Positions 12,746-25,564 of a DNA stretch of 64,000 nt are shown piece after piece. The DNA lies in NCBI GenBank assembly GCA_022494885.1, contig JAGVSM010003951.1, forward strand, positions 1-64,000. The letters are read 5' to 3'. This stretch comes from Micrasema longulum (lineage: Eukaryota; Arthropoda; Insecta; Trichoptera; Brachycentridae). The position numbers and the translations under genes were made by a program. The notes under the pieces are model-generated. The model ran no database searches and was not told the DNA's origin. It saw only the letters and a list, made by a program, of their open reading frames with translations. Every line of letters begins with the position of its first letter. Positions within the stretch are counted from its first letter, which is position 1.

Positions 12746-13396
12746 TTAATAATTACCTCTTTATCTAACCCGGGATAAATGACTGTCCCAGTTTACAATG
12801 AGTAATCAGTTAAAATTTTGAAACAGTTCAAAATGGCATTTAAAAAAAGATAGGCCAGAGGTTGGACTTATCCGGAGACCAATATACGAATTATGAGTTA
12901 GAAACTAGCTAGATGTTGAAAGGAGAGTGAATGCGGGCAACAAAATGAACGGAGCACTAAACACAGTAATTGCTAATAAAAATATGTCGATCGAAGCTAA
13001 ATTGGCAGTGCACAACGAGGTTTTAGTCCCGACTCTTGTGTATGGAAGTGAAACATGGAACTAGCAGAGGAAGGATGAAAGCCGAGTGAATGCGGTTGAA
13101 ATGCGATCTTTTAGACGAATGTGTAGGAAATCAATGTATGACAGGGTTACGAATGATGAAATCAGGCGAGAGTATAAATCTGTGTCAAGTATAATTTTAT
13201 TTTATTGCGATTATAGGCACTTAGTGCCTTTTACATATTAGTTACAAATACAATTAAATATACATACATGTAAGCATAAGTAATACAGAGCATTTAAAAC
13301 AATATTATTAATTAACAAATTAAGAAATATAAACCATATAAAATAATAAAATATTTCCAGTTATAGAATTATCGATAAAAATAAATAAATTTGTTT
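12609..13396. other. Spacer (loop) between palindrome arms
   Basis: About 790 bp present once. The left 130 bp continue the minus-strand RTE-like reverse transcriptase of the left arm. About 12905-13195 is a plus-strand piece of another LINE. From 13196 to the right arm it is AT-rich with no gene, and resembles the 3' tail of a non-LTR element (minus strand). Confidence 0.85.
12905..13195 (+). pseudogene. Second LINE reverse transcriptase remnant in the spacer
   Basis: The + strand reads RVNAGNKMNGALNTVIANKN, then LAVHNEVLVPTLVYGSETW, a stop, then SRVNAVEMRSFRRMCRKSMY and VTNDEIRREY. This is the usual C-terminal thumb of another lepidopteran non-LTR family. It is cut off at about 13195, where AT-rich DNA follows. 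Confidence 0.7.
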
Positions 13397-13469
13397 GACT
13401 CAGTTGAAAAATGGGCTGTTATTGAAGCACTCCAAAATGCCCGAGTTGATTCCAGATACATTCTTCTTC

Positions 13470-13806
13470 TTCTAGTGCCTTGCCGGGTCCCCCGGACGTT
13501 GGCGATCACTACAGCGAAAGCATATGTATCTTTCCTGCGCTACTTTTACATTTCGCAGCCAGGACGACTGCTTATTGATTTACTCGCCGTAATGATTCCT
13601 AGAAAAAGATGACCAGAGTGGTTTCCCGTTGCCTTCTCTGGTGGATTTTTCTGTCGGGGTTACCTTCCCTTAGCTGGTTGGTTTTGGTTTTGAGGTGCCA
13701 AAAACTCACCTTTTATCCTTTCGCTATCTGCTGTGATCACACCGCTATGAGTGTGATCACATTGCCCAGCGTTCGCGACGTGGATGCTAACGTGTTGACT
13801 AGTTAG
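13470..13806 (-). repeat. LINE 3' tail inserted in the RTE relic, right arm
   Basis: Mirror of 12196-12541. The open frame 13609-13806 on the + strand is only a shadow of this repeat. Confidence 0.55.
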
Positions 13807-13808
13807 TA

Positions 13809-14500
13809 GTGCTGCTGATGGAATGCGACTGGGCGTTTGCTGCATTTTATAGAATCGCATCCTCCAGCAAGACTCACTGCGGCCCTACTAATATTAGATT
13901 TATCAAATTCATTTTTTATGACAACGCTACTATGGATGTGAGGATTAATGAGGACACAAAAACTGATAGGGCTAAGTTGGGCTGCTTTCAGCAAACTAAA
14001 ATGTATTTTTGAAAAGAAAGAAGTTCCAATATGTTTGAAAAGACAAGTATATGAATCGTGCATATTGCCGGTGACAACATACGGACTAGAAACCATGTCT
14101 GTAACACAAAAAAAGTAGCCTGAAATTAAAATGCACGCAACGATCCATGGAAAGACAGATGCTCGGTGTATGTCTAAGAGACAGAGTAAGAAATTAAGAA
14201 ATAAGGCGCCGAACCGGAGTCGTGGATATCGTGGATCGTGCAGCAAAATTGAAATGGCTGTGGGCAGGACACTCGGCGAGCAAAATGATGGCAGGTGGAC
14301 ACCCAGAATGATAAAGTGGAGACCATGTCAAACAAGAGAAGTGTTGGAAGGCCACAGAAAAGATGTGTTAGTTTTACAAACAATGCTAACGCCTATTTGC
14401 TGAAAACACTCTTATTTCGGAGTGCTCGTGAGAATTCGACAGGGAGCCATCTCTCCCGGGACAGCTTTGGTATTTCTACCGAGTTCGATTACTTGTCTTG
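13809..14500 (+). pseudogene. RTE-like reverse transcriptase, C-terminal part, right arm
   Basis: Mirror of 11500-12190. It shares the frameshifts but has a few substitutions of its own, for example one giving a stop near 14118, just after the TTYGLET motif. Confidence 0.7.
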
Positions 14501-15470
14501 TCCAAATACTTGTGTTTAAATTAAATTAGATTTATTTATTTATGAAAAACTTTACATATTACATTACATTACATATTTAATTTTACGAAGTGCTGGTATG
14601 AGGGGATATTATATATAATAACACAATAGTTTAGATAAAAAGTGGATAAAATAACATCACATATCACTCGTCACACGGGCTGTAAGAACTGTTTTATTTA
14701 GGTGTTTTTTAAGTATATTTTTAAGTATGTTTAGTATATTTTTTAGGCCATTAGAAAGTGAATTGTAAAATGTGTTTATTTAAATAAATCAAATTTACTA
14801 ATGAAATGAAGCATTTTTCATACGTAAATTCCATCGAAAAATGAAATAACTCAAGGAAAGGCGTATTGAATACGTACGCAACCCATATTAGGAAAACATA
14901 ATACGAATTACGAATAAATTCAATTTTAAGTAGTTGATAAAACGTGATTGAACATATTTTTAGAATTTAGAATGTTTCATTTTGACATTTGAAATTTGAA
15001 TTTTTTTTTTAATTATTTTTTATGGCTATCGAGTTTATGTATTCATTTTTTTTAAAATATTTTTTTTTTTTGATTTATGGCTGTCGAGTTTATGTATTCA
15101 TTTTTTTTTGGCAGACATTAGAGGGAGATAGTGCGAAAAGTTAAGAAAAAAAGTCAGAGAAAAAACATTTTCATACAAAGAGTGTAATTTGTGGTCAGTT
15201 CTTCTCGAAAATTCGATCGCGCGGCACGCGTGTAAAAGTACTGTATTTGCAAACGTTTTAACAAAAAGTTGGTGATTTCGCGAAGCGTTTTTTTATTCAT
15301 TTAATAATAAACATCTGATTGCTGATGTTCGTATAAAAAGTGGTGTACTGGGGTGGCAATTTCTCCCTTTAAAAATAAATTGTTCAAATTTTACTACTAA
15401 AATCCTACCGTTTTAAATGTTTTTTTTTTTGTGTTAGTAAGTGAAGCGCGAAGTGTCGGGTTAGTGATTG

Positions 15471-15550
15471 TAACTATCGGGGAATCGAACCCCGGATACA
15501 CAAACGTGAATGAGGCATCGTCTTGGCCGTTAGACCACGTTATCCGCCAA
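15471..15550 (-). repeat. tRNA-Glu-like SINE head, right arm
   Basis: Mirror of 10451-10530, with the same T-arm, anticodon region and D-arm. Confidence 0.5.
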
Positions 15551-15931
15551 ATCGGCGATTTTGTTATTTTATTAATTTATTTACATACATACGTTTACTG
15601 TACATCATAAGTCCCAACTCCATGGGACTAAAAGTCCTGTGTAGAGATGGGCCGAATTGGAACTTGTCCAATCTCGAGTGTTATAAAGTGTAATTAATAA
15701 TAAAAAAAACTTAAATCGGTTTAATCAGTCTTGGCCGCAGCAAGACCACGTTATCCGCCAAATCGGCGATTTTGTTATTTTATTTACATACATAAGTTTA
15801 CTGTACATCATAAGTCCCAACTCCATGGGACTAAAAGTCCTGTGTAGAGATGGGCCGAATTGGAACTTGTCCAATCTCGAGTGTTATAAAGTGTAATTAA
15901 TAGTAAAAAAAACTTAAATCGGTTTAATCAG
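15534..15931 (-). repeat. Two-copy tandem duplication of about 200 bp, right arm
   Basis: Mirror of 10069-10468, with both copies kept, so the tandem duplication came before the inverted duplication. Confidence 0.75.
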
Positions 15932-15981
15932 TAAAAATAAAAATAATTGGCCCCTCGCGTTTTCTAAAAATGTGGTTTTAA

Positions 15982-16110
15982 AAATAAAGTACATTTATTT
16001 TCGGGAGTGGTTTGCCCAGGCTTTAGGAAATGTAATTGTGACCTGGCCGAAAATCGAACCCGAAAATTCAGTACGTTAAGCAAACGTCCTAGCCATTCAC
16101 CACATGGCCT
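15982..16110 (-). repeat. tRNA-derived SINE, right arm
   Basis: Reverse-complement partner of the SINE at 9891-10018, with the same A- and B-box-like blocks. Confidence 0.55.
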
Positions 16111-17094
16111 GCCAAAGATAATTCTGGCATTTCTAAAATAATTTTTGCATAATAATAATTATTGTTAAATCTCGGGAGTGTTCAAAGTGAGTGTTGGTTC
16201 GATTTGATTGAAATTAAAAATCGTAATGTCGGTTTAATAAAAGCGAAATTAAAAATAATTACCTTTTGCTATTTTTGATAAATTTGTGTTATAAAAATAA
16301 TTATTAATTTTTTCCGGGCGCGATTTATTAAAAATAGTTACTAAATAAAGTGAGTGAGTGAGTGCATCATCAGGGATGGCGAAATGCATTGCAGCCAAGC
16401 AGAAGTCAGCAGTATGTCAAAGCTTTAAATTATTATTAGATTTAAGGGATATTGATATGTTATTTGAGATTTTCTTGTCTTTTTATATTGTGAATATTCT
16501 AATCAGCGATCACACGTTTTTTTGTAAACGCTTTGTTTGATTCAACAATACACATCGTAAATCACCATAATTTTTTTTTATTGAAAACTTGTAAAATAAT
16601 TCATTTAGCAATAATTTTTTGTTCAATTAAATTTAATTTTGTGCATAAAATAATTGCTAACTATTTCACAACTCCGCGCAAGTATTTAATACCTATATAA
16701 AAGCAAGTTTAGAGTAAAAGACCGCGTTACCATTACCATGACCATTTTATTGCAACGATTTTTAATACTCAAAGCACAGCAACATAAATATTTGAACGCG
16801 TTGAATATTCTGGACAGAACTTACTTAAAAATCAGAACCTAAATTTAGTTGAATAAATTTATTCAAGATTGCCAAGTTTATGATATATGTAATAAATAAA
16901 ATTATGTCGTACAGTAAATAATACATGTAACAGTGTGTTGATCTATATATGTGATTCTATACCATTATTTTATTGCCATTTTTTGTCTTTGCTACATAGT
17001 TTAGTGTTATTTTTGTTCAGTTTTGTTCAACTTGTATGTATGTTTCTTCATGTAACTGTTGTAATCGGCCCAGGCCAAATAAATAACATTTGGG

Positions 17095-17278
17095 GTGATA
17101 TACTCGTACGTAAAATCAAAGAGTTGAAGGAATATAGATGTTCAAATATGGGCAGAATGGTGAATGTTACGCAGAGTGTAAAGTGGCAATTTAAACCAGC
17201 CAGTAACAGGTCATGAGCCCTGCCTTGACCTCTATATTACCTTCTCTCAAACGTCCTTCATCTCTGTTGTAATATGTC
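17095..17278 (+). repeat. Dispersed repeat family D (right-arm copy)
   Basis: Mirror of the 8760-8900 copy. It shares GAGTTGAAGGAATATAGATG and the AAACCAGCCAGTAACAGGTC block with the copies further right. Confidence 0.6.
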
Positions 17279-17534
17279 GGTGATAACATTTTTCTATACG
17301 CGGTTCGTTGAAAATATTTCGGTTTTCAAAGCTCGGTTGCGGTTAATTTTATCAAAGGCGAACGAAATTCGCTTTTTCTTATTCGACGCAACAAGTGAAC
17401 AACAAGAAATAATTATTGCTGAGAGCAATGCGAGAGATACAGATCGAAGAGTATTTTTTAAATACCGAATTTGTCGAGGAAAACGCAAGGTAGGTTTTTT
17501 TTTATATACTTATAAACATTTATTGCAGATATGA
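17274..17534 (+). CDS. Hypothetical 86-residue reading frame in the right arm
   Basis: Same protein sequence as the left-arm copy at 8479-8739, so neither copy has decayed relative to the other. A possible donor (AAG then GTAGGT) follows codon 72, near 17490. No domain is recognised. Upstream at about 16695 there is a TATATAAAA stretch, but it is nearly 600 bases away and is not convincing as its promoter. Confidence 0.25.
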   Translation: MSVITFFYTRFVENISVFKARLRLILSKANEIRFFLFDATSEQQEIIIAESNARDTDRRVFFKYRICRGKRKVGFFLYTYKHLLQI

Positions 17535-17994
17535 CAAATAAATAAAAGGATGCATAATAAATATACCGAGTGAGAACCAATGTATATTCTGACACAAAAA
17601 TAATACAAGAATCGTAATTTTAAGGTGAGAAAAATGAAGATTTTTAAATATTATTTTTTACATTGCGATAAAATACAGTAGAACAAAGCCAGATACTCAA
17701 AAACCGTTTGAAAGACTGTGGCTTTTTCTATCGGCTTTCCCCATACTAAAACACGATAACCTGTAATAAAATATATTGTCAATAACCGAGTTATGCTTTA
17801 AAATTTAAGATACATAAACTTAAAATAATTGCATGTTATTCAACTATTTAGATTTCCCATTAAACTGTCAATTTAGAAAGTAAACAAAAGCCTTATATTG
17901 GACATGGTCATTCATACTCATGTTGACTTGTATTCAAATCTATTTCTATTTTAGTTTTTTATACATTGAATAAAATAATGATTTAAAAAAATCG

Positions 17995-20900
17995 TTTGAT
18001 TCAATTACCAAAAAGACTTTTTTTAAAAAAAGATTGAGAGCAGATAGCCGATAGAGAAATCGAGACGCTGTTTGACATGGGGTAATGTTTGTTGAATATT
18101 GTTTGGTTCGATTTCCAACAACACTTTTTAAACTGTTTTTTTACAGCAGATAGGCCAATAGAGACGTCTATTGACTGTTTGTGAAAGCCATATGCTCCAA
18201 CTATGGAGCGGACATGGAGTGATGTTTGTTGAATATTGTTTGGTTCAATTCCCAACATGACTTTTTTTTTGACAGCGATTGACAGCAGATAGCCGAAAGA
18301 GACGTCTAGAGGCTGTTTGTGAAAGCCATATACTCCAACTATGGAGCGGACATGGAGTGATGTTTGTTAAATATTATTTGAATCGATTTCCAAACACACT
18401 TTTTTAAACTTTTTTTTTACAGCATATAGCCAATAGAGACGTCTAGAGGCTGTTTGTGAAAGCCATAAGCTCCAACTATGGAGCGGACATGGAGTGATGT
18501 TTGTTAAATATTATTTGGTTCAATTTCCAACAACACTTTTTTTTTGACAGCAATTGACAGCAGATAGCCAAAGGAGACGTCTAGAGGCTGTTTGTGAAAG
18601 CCATATGCTCCAACTATGGAGCGGACATGGAGTGATATTTGTTTCATATTGTTCGGTTCAATTCCCAACAAGACTTATTTTTGACAGAGATTTATAGCAG
18701 ATATCCAAAAGAGACGTCTAGAGGCTGTTTGTGAAAGCCATATGCTCCAACTATGGAGCTGACATGGAGTGATGTTTGTTGAATATTGTTTGGTTCAATT
18801 CCCAACATGACTTTAATTTTGACAGCGATTGACAGCAGATAGCCAAAGGAGACGTCTAGAGGCTGTTTGTAAAAGCCATATGCTCCAACTATGGAGCGGA
18901 CATGGAGTGATATTTGTTTCATATTGTTCGGTTCAATTCCCAACATGACTTTTTTTTGACAGCGATTTACAGCAGATATCCAAAAGAGACGTCTAGAGGC
19001 TGTTTGTAAAAGCCATATGCTCCAACTATGGAGCTGACATGTTTGTTGAATATTGTTTGGTTCAATTCCCAACATGACTTTTTTTTTGACAGCGATTGAC
19101 AGCAGATAGCCAAAGGAGACGTCTAGAGGCTGTTTGTAAAAGCCATATGCTCCAACTATGGAGCGGACATGGAGTGATATTTGTTTCATATTGTTCGGTT
19201 CAATTCCCAACATGACTTTTTTTACAGCGATTGACAGCAGATAGCCGAAAGAGACGTCTAGAGGCTGTTTGTGAAAGCGATATGCTCCCACTATGGAGCT
19301 GACATGGAGTGATGTTTGTTGAATATTGTTTGGTTCAATTCCCAACATGACTTTTTTTTTGACAGCGATTGACAGCAGATAGCCAAAAGAAAGGTCTAGA
19401 GGCTCTTTGTGGAAGCCATATGCTCTAACTATAGAGCGGACATGGAGTGATATTTGTTTCATATTGTTCGGTTCAATTCCCAACATGACTTATTTTTGAC
19501 AGAGATTTATAGCAGATATCCAAAAGAGACGTCTAGAGGCTGTTTGTGAAAGCCATATGCTCCAACTATGGAGCGGACATGGAGTGATATTTGTTTCATA
19601 TTGTTTGGTCCAATTCCCAACGTGACTTATTTTTCACAGAGATTTACAGCAGATACCCAAAAGAGACGTCTAGAGGCTGTTTGTGAAAGCCATATGCTCC
19701 AACTATGGAGCGGACATGGAGTGATATTTGTTTCATATTGTTCGGTTCAATTCCCAACATGACTTATTTTTGACAGCGATTGACAACAGATAGCCAAAAG
19801 AGACGTCTAGAGGCTGTTTGTGAAAGCCATATGCTCCAACTATGGAGCTGACATGGAGTGATGTTTGTTGAATATTGTTTGGTTCAATTCCCAACATGAC
19901 TTTAATTTTGACAGCGATTGACAGCAGATAGCCAAAGGAGACGTCTAGAGGCTGTTTGTAAAAGCCATATGCTCCAACTATGGAGCGGACATGGAGTGAT
20001 ATTTGTTTCATATTGTTCGGTTCAATTCCCAACATGACTTTTTTTTGACAGCGATTTACAGCAGATAGCCGAAAGAGACGTCTAGAGGCTGTTTGTGAAA
20101 GCCATATGCTCCAACTATGGAGCGGACATGGAGTGATGTTTGTTGAATATTGTTTGGTTCAATTCCCAACATGACTTTTTTTTTGACAGCGATTGACAGC
20201 AGATAGCCAAAAGAGACGTCTAGAGGCTGTTTGTAAAAGCCATATGCTCCAACTATGGAGCGGACATGGAGTGATATTTGTTTCATATTGTTCGGTTCAA
20301 TTCCCAACATGACTTTTTTTTTACAGCGATTGACAGCAGATAGCCGAAAGAGACGTCTAGAGGCTGTTTGTGAAAGCGATATGCTCCCACTATGGAGCTG
20401 ACATGGAGTGATGTTTGTTGAATATTGTTTGGTTCAATTCCCAACATGACTTTTTTTTTGACAGCGATTGACAGCAGATAGCCAAAAGAAAGGTCTAGAG
20501 GCTCTTTGTGGAAGCCATATGCTCTAACTATAGAGCGGACATGGAGTGATATTTGTTTCATATTGTTCGGTTCAATTCCCAACATGACTTATTTTTGACA
20601 GAGATTTATAGCAGATATCCAAAAGAGACGTCTAGAGGCTGTTTGTGAAAGCCATATGCTCCAACTATGGAGCGGACATGGAGTGATATTTGTTTCATAT
20701 TGTTCGGTTCAATTCCCAACATGACTTATTTTTGACAGCGATTGACAACATATAGCCAAAAGAGACGTCTAGAGGCTGTTTGTGAAAGCCATATGCTCCA
20801 ACTATGGAGCGGACATGGAGTGATATTTGTTTCATATTGTTCGGTTCAATTCCCAACATGACTTATTTTTGACAGCGATTGACAACAGATAGCCAAAAGG

Positions 20901-23900
20901 CGTCTAGAGGCTGTTTGTAACCATATGCTCCAACTATGGAGGCCGGACATGGAAGTGATATTTGTTTCATATTGTTGGTTCAATTTGACAGCGATTGACA
21001 GCAGATAGCCAAAAGAGACGTCTAGAGGCTGTTTAGGAAAGCCATATGCTCCAACTATGGAGCGGACATGGAGTGATATTTGTTTCATATTGTTTGGTCC
21101 AATTCCCAACGTGACTTATTTTTCACAGAGATTTACAGCAGATACCCAAAAGAGACGTCTAGAGGCTGTTTGTGAAAGCCATATGCTCCAACTATGGAGC
21201 GGACATGGAGTGATATTTGTTTCATATTGTTTGGTCCAATTCCCAACGTGACTTATTTTTCACAGAGATTTACAGCAGATACCCAAAAGAGACGTCTAGA
21301 GGCTGTTTGTGAAAGCCATATGCTCCAACTATGGAGCGGACATGGAGTGATGTTTGTTGAATATTGTTTGGTTCAATTCCCAACATGACTTTTTTTTTGA
21401 CAGCGATTGACAGCAGATAGCCAAAGGAGACGTCTAGAGGCTGTTTGTAAAAGCCATATGCTCCAACTATGGAGCGGACATGGAGTGATATTTGTTTCAT
21501 ATTGTTCGGTTCAATTCCCAACATGACTTTTTTTTGACAGCGATTTACAGCAGATAGCCGAAAGAGACGTCTAGAGGCTGTTTGTGAAAGCCATATGCTC
21601 CAACTATGGAGGCCGGACATGGAGTGATGTTTGTTGAATATTGTTTTGGTTTCGAATTTAACTGACTTTTTTTTTTTGACGAAGATTGACGAAAAGCCAG
21701 ATAGCCAAAGAGGCGTCTAGAGGCTGTTTAGTAGAAACCATATCTCCAACTATGGAGGCTGAGGACATGGAAGTGATATTTACGACCATATTATTTGAAT
21801 CGATTTCCAAACACACTTTTAAACTTTTACAGCATATAGCCAATAGAGGAGCGTCTAGAGGCTGTTTGTGAAAGCGATATGCTCCACTATGGAGCTGACA
21901 TGGGTGATGTTTGTTGAATATTGTTTTGGTTCAATTCCCAACATGACTTTTTTTTTTAACAGCGATTGACAACCAGATAGCCAAAGAAAGAAAGGTCTAG
22001 AACTTTGTGGAAATAGCAATACTCTAACTATAGGACGTATTGTTGGTTCAATTCCCAACATGACTTATTTTTGACAGCGATTGACAGCAGATAGCCAAAA
22101 GAGACGTCTAGAGGCTATTTGTGAAAGCCATATGCTCCAACTATGGAGCGGACATGGAGTGATGTTTGTTGAATATTGTTTGGTTCAATTCCCAACATGA
22201 CTTTTTTTTTGACAGCGATTGACAGCAGATAGCCAAAAGAAAGGTCTAGAGGCTCTTTGTGGAAGCCATATACTCCAACTATGGAGCGGACATGGAGTGA
22301 TGTTTGTTAAATATTATTTGAATCGATTTCCAAACACACTTTTTTAAACTTTTTTTTTACAGCATATAGCCAATAGAGACGTCTAGAGGCTGTTTGTAAA
22401 AGCCATATGCTCCAACTATGGAGCGGACATGGAGTGATGTTTGTTAAATATTATTTGGTTCGATTTCCAACAACACTTTTTATTAACTTTTATTTTACAG
22501 CATATAGCCAATAGAGACGTCTAGAGGCTGTTTGTGAAAGCGATATGCTCCCACTATGGAGCGGACATGGAGTGATGTTTGTTGAATATTGTTTGGTTCA
22601 ATTCCCAACATGACTTTTTTTTTGACAGCGATTGACAGCAGATAGCCAAAAGAAAGGTCTAGAGGCTCTTTGTGGAAGCCATATGCTCTAACTATAGAGC
22701 GGACATGGAGTGATATTTGTTTCATATTGTTCGGTTCAATTCCCAACATGACTTTTTTTTTGACAGCGATTGACAGCAGATAGCCAAAGGAGACGTCTAG
22801 AGGCTGTTTGTAAAAGCCATATGCTCCAACTATGGAGCGGACATGGAGTGATATTTGTTTCATATTGTTCGGTTCAATTCCCAACATGACTTTTTTTTGA
22901 CAGCGATTGACAGAAGATAGCCAAAAGAGACGTCTAGAGGCTGTTTGTGAAAGCCATATGCTCCAACTATGGAGCGGACATGGAGTGATATTTGTTTCAT
23001 ATTGTTCGGTTCAATTCCCAACATGACTTTTTTTTTGACAGCGATTGACAGCAGATAGCCAAAAGAGATGTCTAGAGGCTCTTTGTGAAAGCCATATGCT
23101 CCAACTATGGAGCGGACATGGAGTGATATTTGTTTCATATTGTTCGGTTCAATTCCCAACATGACTTATTTTTGACAGCGATTGACAGCAGATAGCCAAA
23201 GGAGACGTCTAGAGGCTGTTTGTGAAAGCCATATGCTCCAACTATGGAGCGGACATGGAGTGATGTTTTATTGAATATTGTTTGGTTCAATTCCCAACAT
23301 GACTTTTTTTTGACAGCGATTGACAGCAGATAGCAAATAGAGACGTCTAGAGGCTGTTTGTGGAAGCCATATGCTCCAACTATGGAGCAGACATGGAGTG
23401 ATGTTCGTTAAATATTCTTTGGTTCAATTCCTAACATAACATTTTTTGACAGCGATTGACAGCAGATAGCCAAAAGAGAAGTCTAGAGGCTGTTTGTGGA
23501 AAACATATGCTCCAACTATGGAGCGGACATGGAGTGATGTTCGTTAAATATTCTTTGGTTCGATTCCCAACAAGACTTGTTTTTTACAGCAGATAGCCGA
23601 TACAGACGTATAGAGGCTGTTTGTAAAAGCCATATGCTCCAGCTATGGAGCGGACATGGAGTGATGTTCGTTGAATATTCTTTGGTTCGATTCCCAACAA
23701 GACTTGTTTTTTACAGCAGATAGCCGATACAGACGTATAGAGGCTGTTTGTAAAAGCCATATGCTCCAGCTATGGAGCGGACATGGAGTGATGTTTGTTG
23801 AATATTGTTTGGTTCAATTCCCAACAAGACTTTTTTTTTACTGCGTTTGACAGCAGATAGTCGATACCGACGCCTAAAGGCTGTTTGTGGAAGCCATATG

Positions 23901-25564
23901 CTCCAATTATGGAGCGGACATGGAGTGATGTTCGTTGAATATTCTTTGGTTCGATTCCCAACAAGACTTGTTTTTTACAGCAGATAGCCGATAGAGACGT
24001 CTAGAGGCATTTTGTGAAAGCCATATGCTCCAACTATGGAGCTGACATTGAGTGATGTTTGTTGAATATTGTTTGGTTCAATTCCCAACATGACTTTTTT
24101 TTTGACAGCGATTGACAGCAGATAGCCAAAAGAAAGGTCTAGAGGCTCTTTGTGGAAGCCATATGCTCTAACTATGGAGCGGACATGGAGTGATATTTGT
24201 TTCATATTGTTCGGTTCAATTCCCAACATGACTTTTTTTTGACAGCGATTTACAGCAGATATCCAAAAGAGACGTCTAGAGGCTGTTTGTAAAAGCCATA
24301 TGCTCCAACTATGGAGCTGACATGGAGTGATGTTTGTTGAATATTGTTTGGTTCAATTCCCAACATGACTTTTTTTTTGACAGCGATTGACAGCAGATAG
24401 CCAAAAGAAAGGTCTAGAGGCTCTTTGTGGAAGCCATATGCTCTAACTATGGAGCGGACATGGAGTGATATTTGTTTCATATTGTTCGGTTCAATTCCCA
24501 ACATGACTTTTTTTTTTGACAGTGATTGACAGCAGATAGCCGAAAAGAGACGTCTAGAGGCTGTTTGTGAAAGCATATGCTCCAACTATGGAGCTGACAT
24601 GGAGTGATATTTGTTGATATTGTTCGGTTCAATTCCCAACATGACTTTTTTTGACAGCGATTGACAGCAGATAGCCAAAGGAGACGTCTAGAGGCTGTTT
24701 GTAAAAGCCATATGCTCCAACTATGGAGCGGACATGGAGTGATATTTGTTTCATATTGTTCGGTTCAATTACCAACATGACTTTTTTTTGACAGCGATTT
24801 ACAGCAGATATCCAAAAGAGACGTCTAGAGGCTGTTTGTAAAAGCCATATGCTCCAACTATGGAGCTGACATGGAGTGATGTTTGTTGAATATTGTTTGG
24901 TTCAATTCCCAACATGACTTTTTTTTTGACAGCGATTGACAGCAGATAGCCAAAAGAAAGGTCTAGAGGCTCTTTGTGGAAGCCATATGCTCTAACTATG
25001 GAGCGGACATGGAGTGATATTTGTTTTATATTGTTCGGTTCAATTCCCAACATGACTTTTTTTTTACAGCGATTGACAGCAGATAGCCGAAAGAGACGTC
25101 TAGAGGCTGTTTGTGAAAGCCATATGCTCCAACTATGGAGCGGACATGGAGTGATATTTGTTTCATATTGTTCGGTTCAATTCCCAACATGACTTTTTTT
25201 TTACAGCGATTGACAGCAGATAGCCGAAAGAGACGTCTAGAGGCTGTTTGTGAAAGCCATATGCTTCAACTATGGAGCTGACATGGAGTGATGTTTGTTG
25301 AATATTGTTTGGTTCAATTCCCAACATGACTTTTTTTTTGACAGCGATTGACAGCAGATAGCCAAAGGAGACGTCTAGAGGCTGTTTGTAAAAGCCATAT
25401 GCTCCAACTATGGAGCGGACATGGAGTGATGTTCGTTGAATATTCTTTGGTTCGATTCCCAACAAGACTTGTTTTTTACAGCAGATAGCCGATAGAGACG
25501 TCTAGAGGCATTTTGTGAAAGCCATATGCTCCAACTATGGAGCGGACATGGAGTTATGTTTGTT
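17995..25564 (-). repeat. 137-138 bp tandem repeat array, right copy (inverted)
   Basis: Mirror of the left array, of nearly the same total length. Unit order is largely colinear with the left arm (for example the unit triplet ending at 3483 matches the one starting at 22495), but single units differ by substitutions, A-run length and small indels. Degenerate units lie near 20880-21000, 21610-21900 and 21960-22050. Units at 23550-23960 and 25440-25560 are a distinct subtype, with a shorter linker and a GGTTCGATTCCC block instead of GGTTCAATTCCC. On the + strand each unit reads T-run, ACAG or GACAG, then the body. Confidence 0.95.

Noticed and set aside
13609..13806. Open frame with a hydrophobic start, also at 12196-12390
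   Set aside because: A shadow frame on the opposite strand of a LINE 3' tail; no homology or splice context.
18692..19486. A 264-codon open frame (minus strand), the longest in the satellite array
   Set aside because: It is five and a half satellite units of 138 bp in frame. Equivalent frames in other units are cut by A-run changes and TAA, and no start context, splice signal or non-repeat sequence is linked to it.
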